Counted from the first letter of the stretch, positions 33,418 to 45,245 are shown. The stretch: DNA of 64,000 bases from Trichostrongylus colubriformis (GCA_963978905.1 OZ022257.1:18867664-18931663); one strand, 5' to 3'. The notes: generated from the sequence alone by a model not told the origin. Translations and numbers: made by a program.

Positions 33418-33660
33418 CTTAAAGGAACCGGAAGGGGTCGGAAGAAAGAGGAAGATGCGAAGAAACGAAAGAAACGATAATCGGTGGAAAAATTCGGATT
33501 CAAAAGCGCGGCGCTGTGGTGCGTATTCGCATCACATTCGCATCAACACACTGACTTTCCGAGTTGTCCGCTGTAGAGATGTCCTTTGTTGTCTCATAGT
33601 GTATTTCATTCATTCGTGATGATGTGAAATAAGTGAAACAACACACAGCAACAAGCAAGA
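33418..33660 (+). repeat. Dispersed repeat R1, third copy
   Basis: Longest match to the copies at 7250-7506 and 9735-9935. It extends through GATGTCCTTTGTTGTCTCATAG and AACACACAGCAACAAG. Confidence 0.65.
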
Positions 33661-34537
33661 AAAAAAAATTCAATGAAGAGTAAGCGAAAGCGTGAGAAAA
33701 AAGTGTGATTGCAATTGAAACCTAATGATTTCATTTTCGACGTCTTGGCAAGGTATCGTGTGTGCATTGCGGCAACTACCAGCCGCCGTAATCCCTACCG
33801 TTAACCAAAATTGCCCTCCTCCCAGTGCCTTCAAAGTAGGCCACCCCCGCGACCAACTTCACACGAAACTTCGCTATTCTCTCCAAATTTGCTCTTCCGC
33901 GAGGAAAATCGGGGTATTTCGACAGCAAGGCAACTAGGTACGCAGCAATGAAACGATGATGATTCTACTTTTTTCTCATCGTAGATATGTTATCCCGCCC
34001 TACGAACCAAAGGAGAACTAGCTGTGACCTTTCCCTCGATTGCCCAACGGTCGGACCACCCCCTCCAAGGAGTTATGACGAAGAGTTGAAATGCATTTTT
34101 CAATGCCACTTCCGTCACAGGTGGTCGGTCTTCTCAAACACAGTGATAGGGGCAATGTGAGCGGAACCTTGATGTGGTTCATCCAAATGAAAAGTGTTGG
34201 TCTAGGAAGGACCATATGTGGCGTACTTCCCGGTAAAAGAAGCACCCTGAGCTCTAGGTAAGGCATTGCGTCTAACAGGCCCCGCCTTTCATAACAGACT
34301 CCGCCTCCCAGGGTCGACCTCGCCAAACAATTACTAAAGGTGGAGTAACAAGAATGAAATTGAAGTGACACTCATCATATCGTATTACTACCGTATCGAT
34401 CGTTTCGTTGAGCTTGACGTGTCGGCTTTCGTGGTGAAACCGTCCACCAGACACCATCAAAAATTGGAATGAATGATACAGCAGAATGCTCTCAAAGGGA
34501 TCGTTCACTGAACTCGAGTTTTTCTGTTACACATATA

Positions 34538-37500
34538 CAGTGCTCTGCATAATTATACAGCCACCTATAAATTGTCCAAAAACTCTGTTTACAGAGTGAT
34601 TCAAAAAAGTCTCTAAGTAAAAGATGCAGCCAGCGTGGACGCGCAGGCGAATCAACATCAAATTGTAGTTGGAGAACACAGAAAAATTTTCTCTTTATTT
34701 ATTTGAGAATGTCGCTTTACCTATTCTGCAAAATTATACAGCCACTGAACAGATTGAGGTATCGAACAACGAGAAAACAACAAAAAGGAGAAAAATGCTT
34801 ATATCACAAGCAGTGGACCTCCTCCATTTTGAATATCCAAAATTTTGACTATCTTGGCCCATGGGTATTTTTTCAGAATCTTTTTAGTCCACTTGGTGCC
34901 ATGCTTCGAAGAGGGCCTGTTTAAACTCCCTTACTTCTTCGAAATGGCTTTTCTCCACGTAACTCCTTTTCAACATGAAACTTCAATTAATTTTCCATCT
35001 GGTAAAAGTCAGGTCCGTCCGTCGTGCAAATCAGAAGGTCCATTCGGCTTCACGATGATAGAGTGCTCCGGTTCACAGGGAATGGCCCATCAACTTGCAC
35101 AAAAACAAGGTTTTGGTGTAGATTTCGACACGCGCGACGAGAGGAGTGTACGGAGCACCGTAAATCGGATGGCTTATCCTTCCGAGGACGAGACAAAAAT
35201 TTCAAAGATTACTGGGCCCCACGCCATGGCACCTCCGCCTTTGGAACTCTTCTTGAAAACTGAAGTCTGTCCCTCATGCTATGGTGCCGGTAGTCGTCCG
35301 AACAGTCATATCTGAGTTTTTTCTCATAAAGAAGGACAGCATGGAAAAAAAAGTGAAGGAAATGTGTACAAACTTTTGAACGCATCAAGCACCTCAATCC
35401 GATCTGCTCTCATCCATCCCTTGGCGAAACCGAACCTGCTTTCGTGATATTCTGGGGTTCTGAACACTGTCCTCCTCATTTCTGCCCAGAAATGGATTTG
35501 CACTTCTTCATACAGTGCGTTTCATATTTATAAAGTCACCCCCAAATTTTCGGTTTTCAGAACACACAGCCAGCCAAAAATTCTCTGAGTATTTTTTACA
35601 GATTCCTCACCGCTGAAGACCCTTCCATACTAGTTTTGATGGTATTACCTTTTAGCCCGATATTTCTATGAATATTTTCTGATTTTTGTGCCGTTTCATA
35701 ATTATAAGGTCACCCCGAAGAAAGAGAAGATTTGCTAGAGTTAACAGCGCATGCGAAGGAGCTCATAATCTATGGTTCCCTCCTGTTTAAGAACGACATT
35801 AACTAGCCGTTTGGGGAAATGGAAACGAAATTTCGAAGAGCCTTACCACAGATATTGTTCCAGTCTTCAACAATTGCCAGTTTCAGCAGCTTTGCTTCCC
35901 AGTATTGGCGATTATGGGGGTAAATATTTTTGCGGCGATGTCTTCCAGATCTCCCCAATAGAGCTGAGACAAAGACTGCATGTCATCAATGGCTGAAGGT
36001 CCGTATTTCGGAACTTTAACCACGATTCCGTTGAATGACCTACTTGAACAACAGCCTTGTCATGCAGTTAGACGCAATGAAGAGCCGATCGGCTCCAAAA
36101 GGCAACTGATTTCTTCGTGAGATCTTCTAGCAGTCTCTGGAGTCCATTCTGCAGATTTCGAAGGCAAGGTTCAATGCAACCTCATTGCCGGAAACCACTT
36201 AGGCCATCACCCTTCTCCCACAAAAATTGCCAAGGCTCGGCTAGATCAGCGCAATTCTTAGACCAAGCTAATACTACCTCTGCCCGTCAGCACCATACAA
36301 ATAGAGTATTTGCAGACTCAAAAGTACAATGCGGATGGAATTAATCGCATGCAGGGTGCAACTGCTATGAAAATTCAGTTTCGTTCAATCCGTGCTCAAG
36401 AACAACTTTATGAATTGAAGTCGTTTTGCCCTATGGTGCTGTAAGCCTCGAAAATACTTCGTTATTTCTTCACTGATGTTTCTGCTCTTCCTCGCTGCTG
36501 TACACGCTGTGGTTCCAGACTAAAAATGGCTTAACTCCAAACAAATCCGGTCTATGGAGGAGGAAGTGGCCCCCACAATCTTTTCCTCGTTAATGATAAT
36601 AATCTCACGCGGGAGTCCAGAGCCTGAAAAATACCTGAAGACACCGAATCTCTCAGATGTCATCTAACTGAGCACAGGAATCTTCCGATTTTTTGGAATG
36701 GCTCTCAAACTGAGCCTAGCACCACAAAAATCCCAAATCTGGGCTTTTCTCTCGGAACATAGTAGCTAGCCACAAGACGATTGAATATGTATCTCGAAGA
36801 TGTATTTGGAAGACAAATCTAAAATTACAGATCTGCCGGGGGCTTAAATTTTTTCCTTTTTTCAGGGTGACCATATAATTATAAAACGGTGCAAAAAACA
36901 AAAAATATTCCTAAAAACATGAGGTAAACGGGACTGCTACCAAAAATCGGACACAGGAGTTATTTCAGGTGAGGAATCCGTCCATGATACTGAAAAGATT
37001 CCTCAATGGAGTGTTGCCGGGAAAACCTGGAATTCAGGCGTGACCTTATAATTATGAAACGCACTGTATTCCTACAAACAGCCTTTGCTGACACCTTAAG
37101 CTCCGGCGAAGATCTTGCTCCCGAGCGTGACTTAGGAAAACTTGACTCAACTTTTGAAATACTGCGCTTGTCTCTATCTAAAGACGTAGCAGGACCTTCA
37201 GCACTCCTTCTGATTTCATACTCTGCAGAATCCTAGTTGAAATTATCGAGGAGCGCTCGAAACCGTCTCCATTTTCGCGCGATCTGACATTTGGACCTCT
37301 GCAGGCCTCATTTTAAGGTAAATTAATCTTTCTTCAAGTCAGATAGCAGTTTTCTTGTTGTCATTACTTGAAAATGGTGAGCCTACAGCAACAATACAGC
37401 TCAGCAAGTAGAGGTCAAAAGCGAAGAGGAAATTCGAAGCGGCTGTATAACTTTGCAGAATAGGAATAGCGACATTTCCAAAACAAATGAAGAGAAAATT

Positions 37501-37627
37501 TTTTTGTGCTCTCCAACTACAATTTGATATTGTTGCGCGAATGCGCGTCCACACTGGCTACATTTTTTACTTAGTGAAACTGAACCTGGACAATTTAGAG
37601 TTGGCTGTATAATTATGCAGAGCCCTG
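34538..37627 (-). mobile_element. Tc3-like element A (about 1.53 kb without insert), carrying nested element B
   Basis: Ends CAGTGCTCTGCATAATTATA and inverted CAGGGCTCTGCATAATTATA are flanked by TA (34536-34537, 37628-37629). The end motif recurs 181 bp inside (TTCTGCAAAATTATACAGCC), as in Tc3. On the minus strand, broken transposase pieces include LDRDKRSISKVESS near the high-coordinate end and FKQALFEAWHQVD near 34890, close to the element at 11780-13333 (AIIHAWHQVD). It is inactive. Confidence 0.8.
35513..37066 (-). mobile_element. Tc3-like element B, 1554 bp, inserted in element A
   Basis: Ends CAGTGCGTTTCATATTTATA and inverted CAGTGCGTTTCATAATTATA are flanked by TA (35511-35512, 37067-37068). 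The motif recurs inside each end (GTTTCATAATTATAAGGTCACC at about 35693, 174 bp from the tip). Only decayed transposase remains (for example FPKRLVNVVLKQEG near 35790 on the minus strand). It split element A, so it is the youngest layer here. Confidence 0.8.
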
Positions 37628-37730
37628 TATTTATGTCGTATGTATTTGGTACGGGCCATATAGGTGAATAACGAATCAGAATTTAGATACAGCTCCTCGA
37701 AGTGAAGTCCGATGGGTGGGGCAGCCGAAG

Positions 37731-38542
37731 GTCACGATCATAACGGCTCTAGGTGCAAAGCCGCGGCGGCCACGTGACCAGGGATGCAAACTACGAAAAG
37801 AATCAACCATGGGCACGGAAATTTAAATCGCGTCTTTCCCGCCAACAGTTGTTCAAAGGTTGCTCGGCGGTAAATCAAACAAGTGGCTACTCTTCCAGTT
37901 TTTCAACTTCTGCATTGGATCAGAGAAAATTCCATAGATCTTTTCGTATTGCTGTTCTTATGCTTTATCAAAAATATTGATTTCAAAGAAATTAAGAATG
38001 ATGGGACTTCCGTCAAAGGCACATTCTAGGATTACCTCGAACGGGTCAAAGCGCGAATTATGGAGTTAGAGGGTTGAGGAATTCGCTGGCGAAGGAAAAT
38101 CTGAAAAAAGAGTTTCTAGAGAATGTAAATGTGAAAAAAGGATCTGGCTTTGTATAAAAGTAAAAGTGAGCCATTAAGTCAGCTCGCTTTGGGTGATATC
38201 ATGAGAAATCCTGGGGCACCTGCTCCCCTTGCCAATATTCCTTCGCTGTCGGAATTTCTTCATTATCTTATCTTACCGCATAAATCAAGGGCCTAATTTG
38301 CCACGCCGTTACTACCGTTGCCAGCGTCATTGCCAGCAGGAATGGGCGGGCCCCAGGCTGCCAGGGTAGAGTCACACTGTCCCTCTGGCTCCAGAAACAC
38401 ACACACACACACCTCGGCAGAGGTACAGTCTACGTGGCTTGGGTCGATCTACCTGGCCACAGAAGGGGCTGCAACATCACACAGCGTTCACTCACGATGA
38501 ATGTGTCATCCCGCTCCGGATTACACCTCGTGATGCCCTTAA
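37731..38542. other. No recognised gene
   Basis: A short (AC)7 run at about 38397-38412 is the only simple repeat. ORFs are short and unsupported. Confidence 0.3.
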
Positions 38543-38966
38543 AGGAATCGTCCACGGACAATGAGTTTTTGTGTTACCCATATATTTATGGTATTTGCCT
38601 AATGTCGGCCTCATGCAAAATTTCACGTGAAAAAATGTGAATCTGGCTGAGATACAGCAGCACAAAGTGCGGTCCAGGTGGGCGGGGCCTCCGTGTAAAA
38701 GCCTCGTCCCGTCGTCCGCCGCCGTTGGGAACGGAGAATGGGACTGTTTACGTAACCTTCTGTTCCTACAATGCGTCTCGGACCACGGCGGACGACGGGA
38801 CGAGGCTTTTACACGGAGGCCCCGCCCACCTGGACCGCACTTTGTGGTGCTGTATCTCAGCCAGATTCACATTTTTTCGCGTGAAATTTTGCGTGAGGCC
38901 AACATTAGGCAAATACAACATAAACATATGAGTAACACAAAAACTCATTTTCCGTGGACGATTCCC
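38543..38966. repeat. TTAA-flanked foldback MITE, 424 bp, opposite orientation
   Basis: TTAA at 38539-38542 and 38967-38970. Arms match the copy at 24929-25352 almost base for base; the loop (GGGACTGTTTACGTAACC) is inverted relative to it. The identical length suggests recent, precise mobilisation. Confidence 0.85.
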
Positions 38967-38970
38967 TTAA

Positions 38971-39893
38971 GAGACTAAGAGACTGTTCTGAGGTGATTAA
39001 ACTATGGCAACTACATCGATCGCCGATGTGTGAGAGTGGATTTGTGAATGCATAGCGAGATACTCAGTAGACCACAACGTAAAATTTAGCACATATGGGT
39101 ATAAAAATCTCTCGGCACCCTAAACGATTCTCTTCTGATTCATCTCTAAAGAAGTGGAGTGGGGGAATATTCGATGTAAGGTTGAGTACAGAATGGAAGT
39201 CACGTAATAAAATGGTATAGAAAAGAGCTTCAGACTATAGTGCTGTGCAGACCATAGAAGTTGTGGTGTAACCTCGAAGAATGTTCGGCACTGGGCCTTT
39301 GGCTTGCTTATCACTTATCATCGTTCTGGAGCGGGAACTCTTCAAACAGCGTCAATTCCAATCAGCCACTCATCTTTCGAAATTTTAGTTATCTTTTACG
39401 AAATCACTGATCTGCAGAAATTTCCGTTATCTTATACGAACTACCTTTACCCGTGACCCTTTTATGAACTCTGTCGGTGTTCTTCCATTTCGCCTATGAA
39501 AGGGTGAGGGTTGAAGGGATCTAGCAAAATTTTATGGCACCTTGCAATCACCATCAGACAAACCCGAAGAGCTTTTTAGGTCTGTTGAATGAGCAATAAT
39601 GAGCAGTGTTTACAAATAAGTTCAGTCTGAAGCATTTTTTGCATCAACGATACGCAGGAGACCTTTGAAGAAGGCTCGTAAAGACACTGAAAGGAGGCAA
39701 GGAAGAAAGTTGTATTTTAGAGCACTGTTCGCCGTATACGAAAAGGCCGTGTGAAGAAAGTGTGAAGAAATAATATGCGGCTGAACTGGAGTTGAAAAGC
39801 GCGCCTTAGGGACGCTATTGCCATACTGGCACGCTTCACCTCAAGCTGCAGCGCCTCAGTGGCCAAGATACCTGCTGGCGGCGGGCGGGAAAG
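38971..39893. other. No recognised gene
   Basis: Short ORFs only (39120-39314, -). No repeat partner was found in the window. Confidence 0.3.
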
Positions 39894-39896
39894 TTA

Positions 39897-40163
39897 GGCC
39901 GCCTCCATACTTTGCGCACCGACGCCGGCACGCGCGTGACGCATCTTGGCGCTGTGCCAATACACGAAGCGGCCACGATCAATACACGAAGCGGCCACGG
40001 TCACCTTATTGGCACAGCGCCAAGATTCGAATCGGCCACAACACCATACTGTAGTGTGATTGGGACCGCATTATCTATGGACGCCGTCACGCGCGTGACG
40101 CCTGCACGCGCGTGACGCAGGCACGCGCGTGACGGCATCGGTGCGCAAAGTATGGAAGCGGCC
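39897..40163. repeat. GGCCGC-ended MITE with TTA target duplication, 267 bp
   Basis: GGCCGCCTCCATACTTTGCG on the left and inverted GGCCGCTTCCATACTTTGCG on the right; TTA at 39894-39896 and 40164-40166. The interior has CGAAGCGGCCACG tandem units, paired TTGGCACAGCGCCAAGATTC hairpins and three CACGCGCGTGACGC units near 40087-40135. TTA duplication plus a GGCC terminus fits PIF/Harbinger-type MITEs. The second copy is at 54759-55017. Confidence 0.7.
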
Positions 40164-40483
40164 TTATCGGGCCAGCGCCATTGTCATTATATCGCGCGAG
40201 ACGAATTTGATTCCATGATAATGTAAGGCATATGAAACAACAGACAACAAAAACAAAAACAAAAACAACAACAAATGAGTGAATCAGTGAAAGGAAGATT
40301 GAGCGAAAGAGCAAGAAAAAACAATTTAGGAGCAATAGTATCCAGTTTGAAAAAACACGTGGAGTGAATTACACACGACGTCTTGCCATGATATAAAAGC
40401 GTCGGCAGCGATTGCATGAAACCTTTGGAACTCGTCCGGACTAGAACGGTTCCTGAGCCCCTTTCGGAGTTGGTATCCTCAAA

Positions 40484-40700
40484 GATTCATTTGGCCTCTA
40501 CGGAAAACGCTCCGTGCTGCGACGCCTACAGTCACTATGCTACCACGCCGAACAAGTCTTCTAACAATCCTTGATGGATTAATTGCACCAGAATCGCCTG
40601 GGAGGGTGAAAGTACTGACTTGTATATCAGTAGAAAGCCATAAGTCATCTTCCCGCAAGCCATTGTGTAGGTCAAATCGCATTCGTGTGGCACCATCATT
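40484..40700 (+). repeat. tRNA-derived SINE, third copy (head diverged)
   Basis: The body matches the minus strand of 31970-32170: CAATTGCACC-like GATTAATTGCACCAGAATCG, CCTGGGAGGGTGAAAGTACTG, ACTTGTATATCAG. The tRNA-like head is not recognisable. Confidence 0.55.
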
Positions 40701-40843
40701 TCGAATGCAGCTAGAAACACTACAGCTTCCCAAAGAAATTCACGCGAAGAATTCCAAAAAGGGACTCTCGTCAAGCATACATTTTTTATTTTATGTTCTG
40801 CATTAGTATTTCACTACTCATTAGATTACGCTATCAAAGGTTA

Positions 40844-41108
40844 TAGGAACTTGGAAAGCAAGAAATTCAGTTTATGTGAACGAAATGAATAGGACGCCAG
40901 CGTGAGAGAATCACAAGGAAAAATCTCCCGGGTAACATTGTCAAATGTCATACGCGGCAATTTTATATCAGAAATATCCATGCTTCCATGGAAACAAGCA
41001 GCTGCTGTTTGGGAATCTGAGAAATATAATTGGTATGGTAACAACCTCACTGAAATTAAAGGCATACTTCGCAATAATCTGATGGATCTTTACCTTGTTG
41101 AAACATAG
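40844..41108. other. Exon-like open segment, strand unclear
   Basis: On the minus strand, acceptor TATTTCTCAG leads into DSQTAAACFHGSMDISDIKL, LPRMTFDNVTREIFPCD and a stop near 40844. On the plus strand an ORF reads VTLSNVIRGNFISEISML, PWKQAAAVWESEKYNWYG and stops at 41106-41108. Both look protein-like; no family or partner exon is recognised. Confidence 0.25.
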
Positions 41109-41262
41109 CTCCTGGGGTAACCAGTGAGGCTACATCTTTTTCGCGTCGCCCCCGTGCGATATCATGGCCCTACACCTGCTCGAACTCACTGCGACACCAC
41201 CCACTTGAGCTCTTCGCACGCATTTCCAGGCACAAGATTCGGCTGCTCGTGAAATTCAGGTC

Positions 41263-41579
41263 TGTCGGAGGGACCCATGCGAGGTCACAAAAGGGCGCGC
41301 GTGTGACCAACACGCGGGAAGGAAGAATGAACTTTGAACCCTGAGGCCCATATATAAGGGGCACCTTCCACAAGAGATACAGATTTTTTTGAGACGACCT
41401 CCTCGACTGCCCATCGTCTCCCTCACCCCGGCACGGCAGCCCTCCCCCGGACCAGCCCATCGACGTCGCCAGTGTTCTTTTTTTTACATTATCGTTGTTG
41501 TCGTTTTTTCCTAATAAACCGTTCGGTACTATTGTGTTTATCACCCTCGCACTCTGGTGAAGTCCAGCCATATCGTACA
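41263..41579 (+). repeat. 5' LTR
   Basis: Starts TGTCGGAGGG, ends CATATCGTACA. A TATA box (TATATAAG, about 41351) and a poly(A) signal AATAAA (41513-41518) place the R region in the last third. Confidence 0.9.
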
Positions 41580-41598
41580 TGGGGACCGAACCGCTTCA
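41580..41598 (+). promoter_or_regulatory. Candidate primer-binding site
   Basis: TGGGGACCGAACCGC starts directly after the 5' LTR, as expected of a tRNA primer-binding site (TGG complements CCA). The tRNA was not identified. Confidence 0.5.
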
Positions 41599-41858
41599 CT
41601 AGAGTCGTGGTGATCAAGCACAGTAACGGGACGAACGGTGGAAGTAGAGGAAGGCCTAAGGTGCCTCAACGTTGCCAAGAGTAAGGGCAACTTCTGTGGA
41701 AGGAAACCAGTCAGCCGCGAGCCGTTGCCATAGGTTGGGGCAACTCCAGTTCGATTGATTTATCGAATTCGACCGGCTATTTGACTGTGTTGATTTTTCG
41801 TGCGTCGGTAGTCACTGGATAGGCGCATAAGTACAAAGTTTAAAGTCTTTGCCTGCAG

Positions 41859-42734
41859 ATGATCGATGAAACAGACGTGGTCATGGCCAATGAGGAGACA
41901 AGAATGGCCGAAGCAAAGGATAAAGAGAACGCGATCTCGGTGAGTTTTCCACACGCAGATATGGCATGTGAGCTAGAGGAAATTAGGGAACGCGTTGACA
42001 GGATCCCTGAGATCATGAGGGAAAGTATGATGGTGCACAAAGTCTCAGCCCGGTACAAAAATAAGCATGAGGAACATTTAGGCCGGGAAATCGACAAGGT
42101 GAGCGAAAGGCTAATAGGGCTAATAGGGCGTGAAGGTATGAGGCCAGCACTGGATAAGGCACTAGGTGAAACTGTGAGGGAGAGGGACATAAGGTCCAGC
42201 GAAGAATGGCAAGAGTACATAGCAACGGTAGAAAGAGATGGAGACATCGTAACCGAGCTATGTGATGTATTGAATGTTGATGCTTTCCAGCTCGTATCAA
42301 CTGTAAAGGGCCTGAAGAAAGCGGCCGGCGAGGAACAGTCGAGGATTGGCGTCAGAGGAGTTAATGAAAGTACTGCTCAAGAACGGCATGATTTGGAAGC
42401 AAATACCCAAATGGATTCGTTCTTGCAGAGGCAAACGATGGAGCCGCAGATTGGAGCGCGCTCAGGGCACAACTGGAGCAGCTGTGCGACACGTTTGGAA
42501 AGGGATCCAGCGATCACAGGTCAGGATTCTAATACGAATTTACTGAATTATGTTCAGTCCCTGTCTTGCGCTGATCCCGGGGTTTACAAAGGGAAACCAA
42601 ATGAAAGCTTTAGTGAGTTCATTCGAAAGTTCCGTCGGAAATATAGTAAGGTCATAGCTGACGATAGAACTTTGATAGAAATATTGAGCGACGACTACTT
42701 AGGGGGCCGCTCTTATGAGAACACTGCCACCTAG
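41859..42734 (+). pseudogene. gag: gag N-terminal and capsid-like region
   Basis: A 291-codon ORF starting MIDETDVVMANEE, acidic and coiled-coil-prone (residues ~30-100), ending in a gag-type segment, YKGKPNESFSEFIRKFRRKY. The reading frame is lost near 42700-42715 at a G-rich run. The +1 frame continues with matching gag sequence, so a single-base indel rather than programmed shifting is the simpler explanation. The second frame then meets a TGA at 43000-43002. Confidence 0.75.
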
Positions 42735-44976
42735 TGTAGTTGACAAAGGTTCCGAGGAGGTAGTTAAGGAGCTATCCAAATTGTTGTCAAGAGACTGCGT
42801 GGCTGGAAGGATGAGAGCACTGAATGAGTTGCGTGCACTAAGAATAAGACCTGGCCAAGACATTGCAGAATTTTGTGTCGTTCTGGAAAATCTGGCTAGT
42901 AGAGCAAACCCAGATAGTTCGGTAGAGGCCCGATCTCTCGAAAACGCGCAAATTCTACTGGAAAATTTGCGGGAATGGCCCGAACACGTTCAACTGATAT
43001 GAGCGTTGCATCGTGCAAGCCCGGAAAAGGCTTACGATGAGGTCAAGCAACTGGCTCTAAGTATAGAGCAGGCACGAACAATGTTCGAAGGCAAGCAGTT
43101 CAGCGGGGCACAAAAGCCTAGGGGTTGGAGAGCTAGGCAGGGTGTCTACTCGCAAAGAGTAGGAGGATGGTCGAGGGCCCGCAGCTGTTCTAGTGATGAG
43201 CCTAGTTCAAACGAGAGAGGGAATGTAGAGATACCACCGCAGTCCCCTAGATGTCAGGATGGTAGTCCAAGCACTGACGAGAGAGCTAAAAGGTGTTTCA
43301 ATTGTGCAAGGACAGGTCACTTTGCTAGAGAGTGCCCATGGAGAAGTGCAAGGGTGCAAAAGGTCGGAAGCAAGACGGTAACGGAAAACAGTGTGGTATC
43401 AGACATCGTTCGCACGGCACGTAGTTATGGAGTCAGGACCGTAGCATCTGATGGAAGACATTTGTGTTCAGAAAGAAGGGAAGTAGCGAGTAGAATCTTC
43501 AAAATATGCGATCAAAAGACTACGATCCCAGTACATAATCACGGAAGAGTGAAAAACCACAGTGACCGTGCCCTGGATGGAATGAAAAGAAGCTACGATA
43601 AGAAAAATCGAGTGAAGGTTGAGCGTCATCCCAAAGTAGGAGACAGAGTTTATGTAATGCAGCTCCATGAGAAAGGGAAAAGTTCACATCCTAAACTTGT
43701 GTGGGAATGGGCTGGACCCTTCAGAGTAGTTGAAAGGAGCGAAAACTCAGCCTTAGTCACGAGAATAGGAGAAGATACAGAGCCTATCAGAATACAGTTT
43801 GACATGCTAAGGGTCGTACCAGACTACATTTCCGACGAACGAATCGACACCCAGACCAACAGAGGAAAAAAGGGTAGAAAGAAACTCCGAGAGCCAGTAA
43901 GAGTCTGTAAAGTTACAAATGCTTGTTTCAGCGGAGCATCGTTGCTGAGTCCTCTACAGAAGGGACATCTACAGTTCAGATGCGGAGATGGTTGCTTCGA
44001 AGGCGCAACTCTAAGCGAGATTGAGGGAGTGTCCTTCCCTGGAGCCGTTGGAAGAGAAGAGTTTGGAGATATTTGGACCGCCTGGCTAGCAGTCAGCATA
44101 TTCAGGCGCACTGACTTGGATCTCGGAAAGAAAATAAAGTACCATCGAGAAGGCCATATATGTTTTGATGCTGACTCGCTGAAGATTGTGCTGAAATTTG
44201 CTTACGGAAGGTGTATCGACAGGACGGATTTTATTTGTAACACAAGAAGCATTGCAGAGCACACTACTATAGAAAACCAGCACGTTCATCGTTCATACTC
44301 AGAAGCGCTGGAGAAGCTTCGATTGGAGATTGAAGAGCAGTCAGCTAGGGAGAGACCGAAGAAAACAGGGCCCGTCCTGTATGCCACGTTCGAGGGAGCC
44401 AACCCTATGGAGAGGGATGGAATTAGAGGTGGCATAGTCACCAAAGTCGTTAGGGATTTCGATCACCTCGCAAAGGTGTTAGAAGAATGGAGAACGTCAA
44501 AGGCATGGGTCATAGTTTGGCCACAAGAAGCAAATTTCAGAGAGGACACCATGGAAAGGGCGATTAAGACGGCAAAAGCCTATTTAGAAGAAGATGGCTT
44601 GATAGCCACAGAATGGCCGCCAATAACCGCGAAAAATCAGAGCAAATGGCTCAACATGTCGAACGTTTGGAAAACGTTCGATGAAGCCCTCTTGAAGCTC
44701 GACCGATATTACCGTGTGTTTTGCACGGCAAGCAACAGGATCATGGATGGAAGATTGTTTTTGGAAGCGGGAGCGCCAGAAGGGAGTGCGAAATTCTACA
44801 GCAATTATGTCGGCACGGCTTTGCCGAAGCAGGTATATGAAGCGGTCAGGAACCGCGCAGTAAGGGCGAGGTTACCGCCAATAGGAAGTGTCGCACCGAC
44901 ATCGAAGGCGATGTCTTCCCGAGGGGAGGGCATGTCGGAGGGACCCATGCGAGGTCACAAAAGGGCGCGCGTGTGA
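42715..44976 (+). pseudogene. gag C-terminus (CCHC) fused to integrase C-terminal module and unknown tail
   Basis: Frame +1, one in-frame TGA (43000-43002), then 656 open codons. The zinc knuckle CFNCARTGHFAREC (CX2CX4HX4C) is at 43297-43338. About 110 residues later comes GDRVYVMQLHEKG with WEWAGPFRVVE (GPY/F integrase C-terminal module, about 43640-43830). Everything from protease to the integrase core is missing between them, yet the frame is continuous. A further ~330 residues to 44976 (motifs FRCGDGCFEGATL, KAWVIVWPQEANF, TKNQSKWLNMSNVW-like) match no domain I know; the ORF runs into the 3' LTR. Confidence 0.75.
44921..44932 (+). promoter_or_regulatory. Polypurine tract
   Basis: GAGGGGAGGG followed by CA directly abuts the 3' LTR start at 44933, the position used to prime plus-strand synthesis. 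Confidence 0.75.
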
Positions 44977-45245
44977 CCAACACGCGGGAAGGAAGAATGA
45001 ACTTTGAACACTGAGGCCCATATATAAGGGGCACCTTCCACAAGAGATATAGATTTTTGACCTCCTCGACTGCCCATCGTCTACCTCACTCCCGGCACGG
45101 CAGCCCTCCCCCGGACCAGCCCATCAACGTCGCCAGTGTTCTTTTTTTTTTACATTATCGTTGTTGTCGTTTTTTCCTAATAAACCGTTCGGTACTATTG
45201 TGTTTATCACCCTCGCACTCTGGTGAAGTCCAGCCATATCGTACA
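44933..45245 (+). repeat. 3' LTR
   Basis: Same start and end as the 5' LTR; TATATAAG near 45021 and AATAAA at 45179-45184. It lacks a short stretch (around TTTTGAGACG) present in the 5' copy. Confidence 0.9.

Larger units (their letters stand above)
32171..34493. other. Mixed stretch with one exon-like ORF and one R1 repeat
   Basis: Beyond the candidate exon at 32864-33075 and the R1 copy at 33418-33660, only short, unsupported ORFs are present. A ~22-bp GATTCGAACCC block at about 33204 resembles a tRNA T-arm, but no tRNA fold surrounds it. Confidence 0.3.
34494..37730. repeat. Foldback MITE copy interrupted by nested transposons
   Basis: The sequence before the insert (AAAGGGATCGTTCACTG, GAGTTTTTCTGTTACACATA) and after it (TATTTATGTCGTATGTATTTG, ATACAGCTCC, GGGTGGGGCAGCCG to about 37730) together form one arm of the GGAATCGTCC family, split at a TA inside CATATATTTATG. 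Only one arm survives. Confidence 0.7.
41263..45245 (+). mobile_element. LTR retrotransposon (Ty3/gypsy type), internally deleted, paired LTRs
   Basis: Direct LTRs of 317 and 313 bp begin TG and end CA, with GGTC target duplication at 41259-41262 and 45246-45249. Inside come a gag ORF, a frameshifted second ORF with a CCHC knuckle, an integrase C-terminal segment and a long unknown tail. Protease, reverse transcriptase, RNase H and the integrase core are absent. The LTRs differ by only a few substitutions and short indels, so the insertion is fairly young. It must depend on a full-length relative. Confidence 0.9.

Noticed and set aside
42700..42735. Programmed frameshift between gag and the downstream ORF
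   Set aside because: The sequence on both sides is still gag-like and a downstream in-frame TGA exists, so simple indel decay is likelier than recoding.
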